Source: Parabacteroides sp. Marseille-P3160 (lineage in GTDB: Bacteria; Bacteroidota; Bacteroidia; Bacteroidales; Tannerellaceae). From it: a stretch of DNA of 64,000 nucleotides. Shown here piece by piece: positions 1-6,741 of this stretch (positions within the stretch are counted from its first letter, which is position 1; the number at the start of each line of letters is the position of its first letter). The translations under genes were made by a program, and so were the position numbers. The stretch lies in the NCBI RefSeq assembly GCF_900162725.1, contig NZ_LT799418.1:251194-315193 (forward strand), read 5' to 3'. The notes under the pieces were generated by a model, which saw nothing but the letters and a program-made list of their open reading frames with translations, was not told the DNA's origin and searched no databases.

Positions 1-431
1 TATTTACCGGTATGTCCGAACCCTCCGGCTCCGCGTTCGGTTTCGTCCAGGACTTCTTCCGGTTGCCATTCTATCCGGCTATGGGAAGCGACCACCATCT
101 GGCAAATACGCTCTCCATCATTAATAACAAACGGTTTGTCCGATAGGTTTATCAGGATCACCCCGATCTCTCCCCGGTAGTCGGCGTCGATCGTCCCCGG
201 CGTATTCAGAAGGGTGATTCCGTGTTTCAGGGCCAATCCGCTACGGGGGCGCATCTGCGCTTCATACCCCTGGGGAAGTGCGATAAAAAGCCCGGTTGGA
301 ATCAACTTCCGTTCCATCGGTTGGAGCATGACCGGTCCGGTAAGGTTGGCGCGGACATCCATCCCGGCGGACAGAGGCGTTTGGTATTGCGGCAGCGGAT
401 GATGCGAGGTGTTTACTATTTTTACTTTCAT
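1..431 (-). CDS. dut: dUTP diphosphatase (dUTPase), stop codon just outside window
   Basis: Hydrolyses dUTP to dUMP and pyrophosphate, keeping uracil out of DNA and supplying dUMP for dTMP synthesis. Reading from an ATG at 431 gives MKVKIVN..., then SAGMDVRA (motif 1), [11 protein letters not shown] (motif 2), [17 protein letters not shown] (motif 3), DGERICQMV (motif 4) and the C-terminal GAGGFGHTG (motif 5), the loop that closes over the nucleotide. These five motifs in this order define the trimeric dUTPase family. 143 codons lie in the window and the next codon begins TA, so the natural stop is probably the first codon beyond the edge; family length is about 145. Downstream of ispG on the same strand, separated by a strong hairpin. 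Confidence 0.95.
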   Translation of the reverse strand, partial: MKVKIVNTSHHPLPQYQTPLSAGMDVRANLTGPVMLQPMERKLIPTGLFIALPQGYEAQMRPRSGLALKHGITLLNTPGTIDADYRGEIGVILINLSDKPFVINDGERICQMVVASHSRIEWQPEEVLDETERGAGGFGHTGK

Positions 432-602
432 TTCTTGTTATTAAGTCTATTAGGAGGCAAAGATAATAAAACTGTAGTTTGAATGGCGCATTTGCTTGAG
501 GGATTGTAGCAAAACTCTACCAAGCAAACTTAAAAAAATATAAGGCTTACTTTTCGCAAGGGGATGGAGAGGAGGATGAATTTCAAGGTTATATAAAGGT
601 GA

Positions 603-646
603 AAAATCCATAGTTATGAATGAACTCATTCATAACTATGGATTTT
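603..646 (-). terminator. Perfect 21-bp inverted repeat between ispG and dut
   Basis: Two 21-bp arms (603-623 and 626-646) are exact reverse complements separated by 2 nt. It lies 20 nt past the ispG stop, and on the minus strand the hairpin is followed by a short T run, so it probably terminates ispG. The arm contains CATTCATAACTATG, a motif that recurs as a palindrome at 35802-35835, so it may also be a copy of a dispersed palindromic repeat. The rest of 432-665 holds no gene that I can see. Confidence 0.7.
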
Positions 647-665
647 ATAGAGTTGTTGAAAGCTT

Positions 666-2501
666 TTAATCGTGCCAATCGCCCTGTTCCTTGATCAATT
701 GAACCAAACGCTCGACAGCTTCTTCCTCCGGTATATTTCGGAGAACGCATTCTTTCCCTTTATAGAGGCTGATGCGTCCGCGGCCTGCCCCCACGTATCC
801 GTAGTCGGCGTCCGCCATCTCGCCTATACCGTTGACAATGCATCCCATGATTCCGATCTTCAGGTCCTTCAGGTGTGAAGTCGCCTCTTTGACACGGAAA
901 ACAGTTTGCTGAAGGTTGAAAAGCGTCCGCCCACAACTTGGGCAGGAGATATATTCCGTTTTACTGACTCGCATACGGGCGGCTTGCAAGACAGCGAAAG
1001 AATAATTATCGGTCAGTTTGGGCTCTGTTCCTTCATTGGTCAGCAGAACACCGTCCAAGAATCCATCGAGAAAGAGTGTTCCATAATCTACGCCGGCCTT
1101 GATCTGAAGCGACTCCTTATCTTCTTCCCGGTATTCGTGCTGCAGGATGACAGGGACATCGCATCCGGTCATGAGCAGGCGGTGCATGAAAGCTCGCGCC
1201 TCGCCCACACGGTTCGAAGAGGAGGTCGTGAGGAGGACGACTGATGTCCGGTCTTTTTTCAGTATCTCCAAGGTGGAATCGGACAAGTCAGCGTAGGTCA
1301 GGCGGATAAACTTCACCGGAGCGGGAGTCTTTTCCATTGCTTCGATCTCCGAAGTATGGAAAAGAGGGAAAGCATTCGGTAAGGCTTTCCATGCGGAGGC
1401 ATCCACAATGAGGCGGAACTGATCCGGCAGGTTTTCCGGATCTTCCAACCCTATGTAGAGGAAGTCCGGATTGGCTGTCGGGTCGAACACAAAATCGCCG
1501 GAAGTCCGGTCTGAGAGAACGACCGGCACTTGTCCGCCGCCAATGATCCCCACTTTTCGGGTTTTTCGCCTTCCCGGACGGATAGGATCGAAGCCTGGGG
1601 CCTGAGTGGCAACGATTTTGGGCAATTCTTCCCGCGTACGGATATAGTCTGCCAATTTGCGGGCAACCGGCACTTCGGCCTCCGGTTCTTCGCTGAGGGA
1701 GACGCGGATCGTGTCTCCGATGCCGTCCGAGAGCAAGGCGCCGATACCTATTGCGCTCTTAATGCGACCGTCTTCACCGTCTCCGGCTTCGGTTACGCCA
1801 AGATGAAGCGGATAATGCATTCCTTCCGCATCCATCGTTTGCACCAGCAGGCGGACAGATTGCACCATCACGACGGTGTTGGAGGCTTTCATCGATAGGA
1901 CGACGTCCGGGAAATTTTCTTCCCGGCAGATACGCAGGAACTCCATGCAGGAGGCGACCATCCCCTCCGGCGTGTCTCCGTAACGGCTCATGATCCGGTC
2001 GGAAAGCGAACCGTGGTTAACTCCGATCCGGATGGCGGTATGATTCTTCTTGCAGATATTCAGGAACGGTACGAAACGCTCCCGTATCTTCTGGAGTTCG
2101 GCCGCATATTCCTCTTCGGTATATTCTTGATGGTTGAATGTCTTGACTTTGTCGATGTAATTACCGGGATTGATACGCACCTTCTCTACTTCTTCGGCGG
2201 CGATATCGGCCGCTTTGGGAGTGAAATGGATATCCGCTACCAAAGGCGTCCGGTAGCCTTGAAGGTCCAGTCCCTTTCGTATATTTCTCAGGTTCCGGGC
2301 TTCCCGTTCCCCTTGAGCTGTAAAGCGAACGTAGTCGGCGCCTGCATCAATGATGCGGATTGCCTGCTGGACAGAGGCCTCCGTATCCATTGTCGAGACA
2401 TTGGCCATGGATTGGATCCGGATCGGGTAATCCCCTCCCAAGGGGATCTTTCCGATCTGTACGACCGAGGCGGGGCGCCGTGTGTAATTAAACAAGTCCA
2501 A
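666..2501 (-). CDS. ispG: 4-hydroxy-3-methylbut-2-enyl diphosphate synthase (long form)
   Basis: IspG (GcpE) reduces methylerythritol cyclodiphosphate to HMBPP in the non-mevalonate isoprenoid pathway, using a [4Fe-4S] cluster. The N-terminal TIM-barrel part shows IRIQSMANVSTMDTEA and VADIHF. The C-terminal ferredoxin-like part shows CPSCGRTLFN (Cys about 520 and 523) and GCIVNGIGE (Cys about 554, Glu about 561), the expected cluster ligands. At 611 residues it is much longer than the roughly 370-residue E. coli enzyme: an extra domain of about 240 residues sits between the barrel and the cluster domain, as in plants and many Bacteroidota. The start follows the family start (DLFNYTRRPASVVQIG). 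Followed by dut and preceded by purE on the same strand. Confidence 0.96.
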   Translation of the reverse strand: MDLFNYTRRPASVVQIGKIPLGGDYPIRIQSMANVSTMDTEASVQQAIRIIDAGADYVRFTAQGEREARNLRNIRKGLDLQGYRTPLVADIHFTPKAADIAAEEVEKVRINPGNYIDKVKTFNHQEYTEEEYAAELQKIRERFVPFLNICKKNHTAIRIGVNHGSLSDRIMSRYGDTPEGMVASCMEFLRICREENFPDVVLSMKASNTVVMVQSVRLLVQTMDAEGMHYPLHLGVTEAGDGEDGRIKSAIGIGALLSDGIGDTIRVSLSEEPEAEVPVARKLADYIRTREELPKIVATQAPGFDPIRPGRRKTRKVGIIGGGQVPVVLSDRTSGDFVFDPTANPDFLYIGLEDPENLPDQFRLIVDASAWKALPNAFPLFHTSEIEAMEKTPAPVKFIRLTYADLSDSTLEILKKDRTSVVLLTTSSSNRVGEARAFMHRLLMTGCDVPVILQHEYREEDKESLQIKAGVDYGTLFLDGFLDGVLLTNEGTEPKLTDNYSFAVLQAARMRVSKTEYISCPSCGRTLFNLQQTVFRVKEATSHLKDLKIGIMGCIVNGIGEMADADYGYVGAGRGRISLYKGKECVLRNIPEEEAVERLVQLIKEQGDWHD

Positions 2502-2539
2502 GGATTTTGATTTTTAATTTACTATATATAATCTGAAAA

Positions 2540-3046
2540 TCAATTTGTTTTGTATTCAAACGAAACCTTAGCCAACTCTTCGTTTGCTTTCACGATTTTC
2601 TTTTTCAGATTGAGTTTGTAATCTTCCAGTTTCTTTTGAAGCGTTTCATCGCCTACGGAAAGGATTTGTACGGCCAGGATACCGGCATTCAGTGCTCCGT
2701 TGATTCCAACGGTTGCGACCGGAATGCCCGGAGGCATCTGTACGATGGCCAACAGAGCATCCATCCCGTCCAGCGTAGAGTTGATGGGTACGCCGATGAC
2801 GGGTATTGTCGTCATGGAGGCGATGACTCCGCAGAGGTGCGCCGCCATTCCGGCTGCTGCAATAATAACCTGAATGCCTCTTCCTTTGGCATTTTTGGCG
2901 AAAGATTCGACTTCTTCAGGCGTGCGATGTGCCGAGAGGGCATGCATTTCAAAAGAAACCTCCATGTCATTCAAAAACTGGGCAGCCTTCTCCATTACCG
3001 GAAGGTCAGAGGTGCTGCCCATGATGATGCTTACGCGTGCTGTCAT
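2540..3046 (-). CDS. purE: N5-carboxyaminoimidazole ribonucleotide mutase
   Basis: Class I PurE converts N5-CAIR to CAIR in purine biosynthesis. 168 residues, the usual class I length. Seen: GSTSDLPVM near the N-terminus (phosphate-binding loop), SAHRTPE (catalytic His), [14 protein letters not shown] and GVPI. The ATG shares its A with the TAA stop of gcvH (TAATG), so the two are probably translationally coupled although they belong to different pathways. No PurK gene is in the window. Confidence 0.95.
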   Translation of the reverse strand: MTARVSIIMGSTSDLPVMEKAAQFLNDMEVSFEMHALSAHRTPEEVESFAKNAKGRGIQVIIAAAGMAAHLCGVIASMTTIPVIGVPINSTLDGMDALLAIVQMPPGIPVATVGINGALNAGILAVQILSVGDETLQKKLEDYKLNLKKKIVKANEELAKVSFEYKTN

Positions 3047-3423
3047 TATCCGATTAATTTTTCATATTCTTCTGCCGAAAGCAGCGTTTCCAATTCTTTT
3101 GCGTCTGCAATGGAAATTTTGATCAACCAACCTTCGCCATATACGTCTTCGTTTACTAACTCGGGTTTGTTTTCCAAAGCGGTATTGAAAGCTAAAACTT
3201 CACCGGTTACCGGCATGAAAAGGTCGGATACGGTCTTTACGGCTTCGATGGTACCGAATGCTTCCTCCTTGGCTACGGTTTCTCCTACGGTGGTGACATC
3301 GACGAAAACGATTTCACCTAATTCTTTCTGAGCATAGTCTGTGATACCTACATAAGCTATGTCTCCTTCGATACGGATCCATTCATGGTCCTTTGTGTAC
3401 TTTAATTCTGCTGGGAAATTCAT
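3046..3423 (-). CDS. gcvH: Glycine cleavage system H protein
   Basis: Lipoyl carrier that shuttles the aminomethyl group between the P, T and L proteins during glycine breakdown. 125 residues, normal family length. The lipoylated lysine is Lys63 in [13 protein letters not shown], within the expected hammerhead fold (FGTIEAVK...SPVTGEV-like). The stop overlaps the purE start. The P, T and L genes are not in the window, so gcvH is uncoupled from them, which is common in Bacteroidales. Confidence 0.96.
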   Translation of the reverse strand: MNFPAELKYTKDHEWIRIEGDIAYVGITDYAQKELGEIVFVDVTTVGETVAKEEAFGTIEAVKTVSDLFMPVTGEVLAFNTALENKPELVNEDVYGEGWLIKISIADAKELETLLSAEEYEKLIG

Positions 3424-3435
3424 ATTGTCTGGTTT

Positions 3436-4059
3436 TTATTTAATGAAAAAATGATTATAACTCCATATAGAGGAAATAAAAGGACAAGCAAATCCAAGGC
3501 AAAAACCGGTATAAGTTTGCATCGGTGTATGCTTGTTCAGATAGATGCGGGAAGTACAGAGAGCTCCCGCAATCAGGAACAACAGCATAAAGGCTATATA
3601 GGGATTAAAAGCCTGAATCTGGGAAATGCCCATTACTCCGCCCGTCAAAATGCCGATTCCGATCGCATGAGCACTGATTTTCCAGTAGAAGTTGATGGAA
3701 ACGGCAAGTATCAGGGCGACGCATCCTCCTCCCAATACAGACAGAAGCCAGAAAGGAACCATCAGCCGGTATAGGAAAAAGATGCAGAGAATGATGGATG
3801 CAATGATGATCAGATAGGGGACAGCCCGTTCATTCCGGTCGGTCAGTTCCGTATCTTTGGCAGCTCCGCTTTTTATCAGGAAAAGAATCAAGGAAGCCGG
3901 AAGAAACGCGGAAATAAAGAACACCCCGCCTATCACTAGTAATTTCATGGAAGTCGGTAAAAAAAGCAGGTAGGTATTGAATAGTGCCAATATTATACCG
4001 TAAGTTGCCATCAACAATGGATGGAAGACCCAAGAGATTATTTTTGCAAGGTATGTCAT
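3436..4059 (-). CDS. PAP2-like integral membrane protein with an altered catalytic motif
   Basis: 207 residues with about five or six hydrophobic helices. Three stretches line up in order with the PAP2 phosphatase signature: DRNERAVP (motif 1 region), KISAHAIGIG (motif 2, SAH for the usual SGH) and SRIYLNKHTPMQTYTG (motif 3, SRx5H). The acidic residue normally three positions after that His is Gln here (HTPMQ). The family dephosphorylates lipid phosphates or pyrophosphates at the membrane; with the Asp missing, activity is uncertain. It lies 12 nt downstream-facing of gcvH on the same strand and 9 nt after rpoN, so it may be cotranscribed with them. It could instead be a non-enzymatic relative. 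Confidence 0.6.
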   Translation of the reverse strand: MTYLAKIISWVFHPLLMATYGIILALFNTYLLFLPTSMKLLVIGGVFFISAFLPASLILFLIKSGAAKDTELTDRNERAVPYLIIIASIILCIFFLYRLMVPFWLLSVLGGGCVALILAVSINFYWKISAHAIGIGILTGGVMGISQIQAFNPYIAFMLLFLIAGALCTSRIYLNKHTPMQTYTGFCLGFACPFISSIWSYNHFFIK

Positions 4060-4068
4060 TTCACAAAA

Positions 4069-5538
4069 TTATATTTCTTTTCTGAGGCGTGCAACCGGAA
4101 TGCCTAATTGTTCACGATATTTTGCAACGGTACGCCGGGCGATTACATATCCTTTTTCCTTGAGGCGAAGGGCGAGTTCCTCATCTGTAACAGGTTTACG
4201 CTTGTCTTCGGCATCAATGCATTCTTTCATGATTTTCTTTACTTCGCGGGTGGATATCTCTTCGCCGCTCTCCGTCTGGGTAGATTCGGAGAAAAAGTAT
4301 TTCAGCGGATAGACGCCGAAGTTCGTTTGTACGTATTTGCTGTTGCTGACGCGGGAAATTGTCGAGATGTCGTAGCCGGTCTGCTCTGCGACGTCTTTCA
4401 GGATCATCGGATGGAGCCTGGCTTCATCGCCTGTGAGGAAAAAGTCGGTCTGGAGGCGGATGATGGCTTCCATCGTGCGTTGCAAGGTTTCCTGCCGCTG
4501 CTTGACTGCGTTGATGAACCATTGCGCCGAATCCAGCTTTTGCTTCACAAACTGAACCGCGTCTTTCATATCGTTTGTTTGATTCGCCTTGTTTCCGGTA
4601 TAATCCTGAAACATTGTCTTGTATTCGGGGTTGATCCGTAAATCCGGTACTCCCCGGTTGTTCATGCTCAGAATCAACTCGCCGTTATGCGATTCGACGA
4701 TAAAGTCGGGTATGATTTGGCTCATAGCGGTTTCCATCGTACCTCCCCAACTGTTTCCCGGCTTAGGGTTGAGGGAAACGATAGCCTGTATGGCCGCCTT
4801 CAGCGTTTCTTCATCGATATTGAGTCCTTTAAGTATTTTATCGTAATGACGACGGGTGAACTCTTCGAAATAATCCTGCAATATTCTTTTGGCCAACTGA
4901 TTAGAAGGAGTTTGCTCCTGCTTTTCCAGTTGGATAAGGAGGCATTCCTGCAAATTCCGGGCGCCTACTCCGGTAGGTTCGAAATCCTGGATAGCCTCCA
5001 GCACTTTTTGGATTTCCTCTTCGCTGACTTCCTGCCCGGCCAGGAAAACGAGATCGTCGGCAATGGCCGGTAAGTTACGACGCAGATAGCCGTCGTCGTC
5101 GATATTGCCTATAATATATTCCCCGATTTTGGTCTCCTTTTCAGAAAGTTCCCGAAGGCCGAGCTGCTGAAGCAAAAACTCGTTGAGAGATTGGCTGATA
5201 GAGAAAGGAATTTCCTCCTTTGTACTCCCTTTTCCACTGATCTCCCTTAGTTTATAGTCGGGGATATCGTCTTCCGTCAGGTAATCACCAAGCGAGAGGT
5301 CGATGTCGGAACCTGTTTCCCCGTCCGGATTATTGTCCGGAAAGTCATCCGCCGCATAGTCGTCGGCGCCGTCTTCCGGCAAAGATTCTTTTCCTTCTTC
5401 CAGAGCAGGATTTTCCTCAAGTTCATGTTTGATGCGTTCCTCCATCTCCATGGTTGGTAATTCCAGCAGCCGGATTAATTGGATTTGCTGTGGAGAAAGT
5501 TTTTGTTGCAGTTTCTGTTGTAGCTGTTGTTTCAACAT
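4069..5538 (-). CDS. rpoN: RNA polymerase sigma-54 factor
   Basis: Alternative sigma factor for promoters of the -24/-12 class that need AAA+ activators. 489 residues, typical length. The glutamine-rich N-terminal region I (MLKQQLQQKLQQKLSPQQ, then QLIRLLELPTMEMEERI) contacts the activator. An acidic region II follows (about 45-95). The core-binding domain has EPTGVGARNLQECLLIQLE. Near the C-terminus lies the RpoN box ARRTVAKYREQLGI, which reads the -24 element. No sigma-54 activator is in this window. Chromosomal gene immediately upstream of the tRNA-Leu integration site. Confidence 0.96.
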   Translation of the reverse strand: MLKQQLQQKLQQKLSPQQIQLIRLLELPTMEMEERIKHELEENPALEEGKESLPEDGADDYAADDFPDNNPDGETGSDIDLSLGDYLTEDDIPDYKLREISGKGSTKEEIPFSISQSLNEFLLQQLGLRELSEKETKIGEYIIGNIDDDGYLRRNLPAIADDLVFLAGQEVSEEEIQKVLEAIQDFEPTGVGARNLQECLLIQLEKQEQTPSNQLAKRILQDYFEEFTRRHYDKILKGLNIDEETLKAAIQAIVSLNPKPGNSWGGTMETAMSQIIPDFIVESHNGELILSMNNRGVPDLRINPEYKTMFQDYTGNKANQTNDMKDAVQFVKQKLDSAQWFINAVKQRQETLQRTMEAIIRLQTDFFLTGDEARLHPMILKDVAEQTGYDISTISRVSNSKYVQTNFGVYPLKYFFSESTQTESGEEISTREVKKIMKECIDAEDKRKPVTDEELALRLKEKGYVIARRTVAKYREQLGIPVARLRKEI

Positions 5539-5693
5539 ATTCTTTTACACGCTCTATTCGGAAATTAGATAATGCAAAGATAAGTTTTTGCCATTAATCA
5601 GCATGTACTTTTCCGAAATAGATTAAGTCGTAAGTCTTTTTAACGAAATGAAAAAAGCGATCCGATTCCCAATAAAATTTCTCGTACGGGGTG

Positions 5694-5723
5694 TTGTATA
5701 GTAAAAAAATATCCCTACCTTTG
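5694..5723 (+). promoter_or_regulatory. Probable Bacteroidota promoter of tRNA-Leu
   Basis: TACCTTTG at 5716-5723 matches the Bacteroidota -7 consensus TAnnTTTG exactly. A TTG lies about 20 nt upstream (near 5694), where the -33 TTTG element is expected. Position fits a transcript starting about 15 nt before the tRNA. Confidence 0.6.
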
Positions 5724-5742
5724 CGTCACCTTTTTGAAAAAT

Positions 5743-5826
5743 GCCCAGATGGCGGAATTGGTAGACGCGCTGGTCTCAAACACCAGTGGATTCACTTCCA
5801 TGCCGGTTCGATCCCGGCTCTGGGTA
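5743..5826 (+). tRNA. tRNA-Leu (anticodon CAA)
   Basis: Class II tRNA. Acceptor arm GCCCAGA pairs with TCTGGGT. The anticodon stem CTGGT/ACCAG closes the loop CTCAAAC, giving anticodon CAA (codon UUG). A long variable arm (TGGATTCACTTCCA) follows and the T arm is GCCGG-TTCGATC-CCGGC. The discriminator is A and CCA is not encoded. Its last 13 bases plus one form the core of the repeated attachment sites downstream. Confidence 0.95.
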
Positions 5827-5827
5827 C
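5814..5827 (+). other. att site 1 (tRNA-Leu 3' end, left end of island 1)
   Basis: CCGGCTCTGGGTAC at the 3' end of the tRNA is repeated exactly at 24890-24903, and in shorter form at 28191-28201 (11 nt) and 41153-41162 (10 nt). All are in the same orientation. tRNA 3' ends are the classical targets of tyrosine recombinases, which regenerate the gene on integration. Confidence 0.85.
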
Positions 5828-5834
5828 TTTTTTG

Positions 5835-5879
5835 AAACGCTAAATCTTTGATAATAGAAGATTTAGCGTTTTTGTTTTT
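5835..5879 (+). terminator. Terminator after tRNA-Leu
   Basis: Perfect 14-bp inverted repeat (5835-5848 with 5858-5871, 9-nt loop) followed by a T-rich tail. It lies inside island 1, so the island supplies the terminator that now ends the tRNA transcript. Confidence 0.8.
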
Positions 5880-5880
5880 C

Positions 5881-5911
5881 TCTCCGTGTCCGCAATTTGT
5901 CCGCATTTTTG
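5881..5911 (+). repeat. Left copy of 31-bp terminal direct repeat of island 1, with arm-type heptamers
   Basis: These 31 bases are identical to 24738-24768, just upstream of the integrase gene at the other end of island 1. Inside is GTCCGCA-ATTT-GTCCGCA (5888-5905): one heptamer repeated with an 11-nt period. The same layout with related heptamers follows the att copies at 28256 and 41221. I infer integrase arm-binding or excisionase sites. Confidence 0.7.
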
Positions 5912-6049
5912 ACAAGTTATAGATCGTTCCACTTTCAAGCTGTCGAATTTTTCATTATTTTTCACCTCAATTGATTTAGATAGCGAGTAATATTATTAGG
6001 TTGTTGGCCGAGAACTCCAAAAAAATTCTCCTTTTAAAAACTCGGACAT

Positions 6050-6703
6050 TTATAATTTTTGCTGCTTTGCATATTTTTTCAATTTCTCTTCAATTTGATA
6101 TTCAGAGAGATTTATTATATCATCGAGAGGAATTTCATCAGTAAATTGTGCTTTAGACAACAATAAACTCCTATACAAATTAGGGTATCCACCCTTTAAT
6201 GTGACTGTTACGAGACTTCTTCCATATTCTTGTTCGTGTACTATATCTTCTATCCAAAAGTACCCACATTTTACTTTTGCGTAAATAAATGGAAAGTCAA
6301 AACTCTCAAATAAATTTAGAGGAGCAGATAGCCATAAATGGAAAAAACTGTAATAGTAGTACGAGAGATAACTAAATGAGAAACGATATAAATATTTTCC
6401 ACCGTTACAAAACAACTCTGGATTTGACAAGTTTAATTCTAAGATATCGTTATATGCTTCCTGTAAAAACTTTTTTATGTTTGAAGTTTTGATACCTGTT
6501 ATTTCTGAAATTACTTTTGATTGATATTTCGATTCATAACTTGAATCTTGAGATTCTTTTTCTTTTCCAACAGTTATCAAATAGTCCAAAATAGGATCAT
6601 ATTTCTTTCCCTGATTTTTGATTAAGCTAAGCCAAGGATATTCCGATATAAGACAACGTACAATTTCTCTGGCGCTTGGTGTATATTTAAGAGATTCCGT
6701 CAT
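6050..6703 (-). CDS. Unknown protein, last gene of the restriction-modification operon
   Basis: 217 residues; I do not recognise a family. A segment about residues 55-95 (KVISEITGIKTSNIKKFLQ) reads like a helix-turn-helix, suggesting DNA binding. The centre is rich in Tyr, Phe and Ser (FSFSYLSYYYYSFFHLW) and may be a buried core rather than a membrane span. The C-terminus is charged. It begins 38 nt after the Res stop on the same strand and is as AT-rich as the rest of the operon, so it is probably the sixth gene. A regulator, an accessory specificity factor or an immunity partner are all possible. Confidence 0.75.
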   Translation of the reverse strand: MTESLKYTPSAREIVRCLISEYPWLSLIKNQGKKYDPILDYLITVGKEKESQDSSYESKYQSKVISEITGIKTSNIKKFLQEAYNDILELNLSNPELFCNGGKYLYRFSFSYLSYYYYSFFHLWLSAPLNLFESFDFPFIYAKVKCGYFWIEDIVHEQEYGRSLVTVTLKGGYPNLYRSLLLSKAQFTDEIPLDDIINLSEYQIEEKLKKYAKQQKL

Positions 6704-6741
6704 TTAATATAATTGCTTAGTTTGTTAATCAAATATATGGG

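Noticed and set aside
214-482. Two short plus-strand ORFs near the window start
   Set aside because: They are antisense readings of dut, which has all five dUTPase motifs on the minus strand.
5715-5915. 66-codon minus-strand ORF over tRNA-Leu
   Set aside because: It is the complement of the tRNA and its terminator; the KMRTNCGHG stretch it shares with the extended integrase reading comes from the 31-bp DNA repeat.
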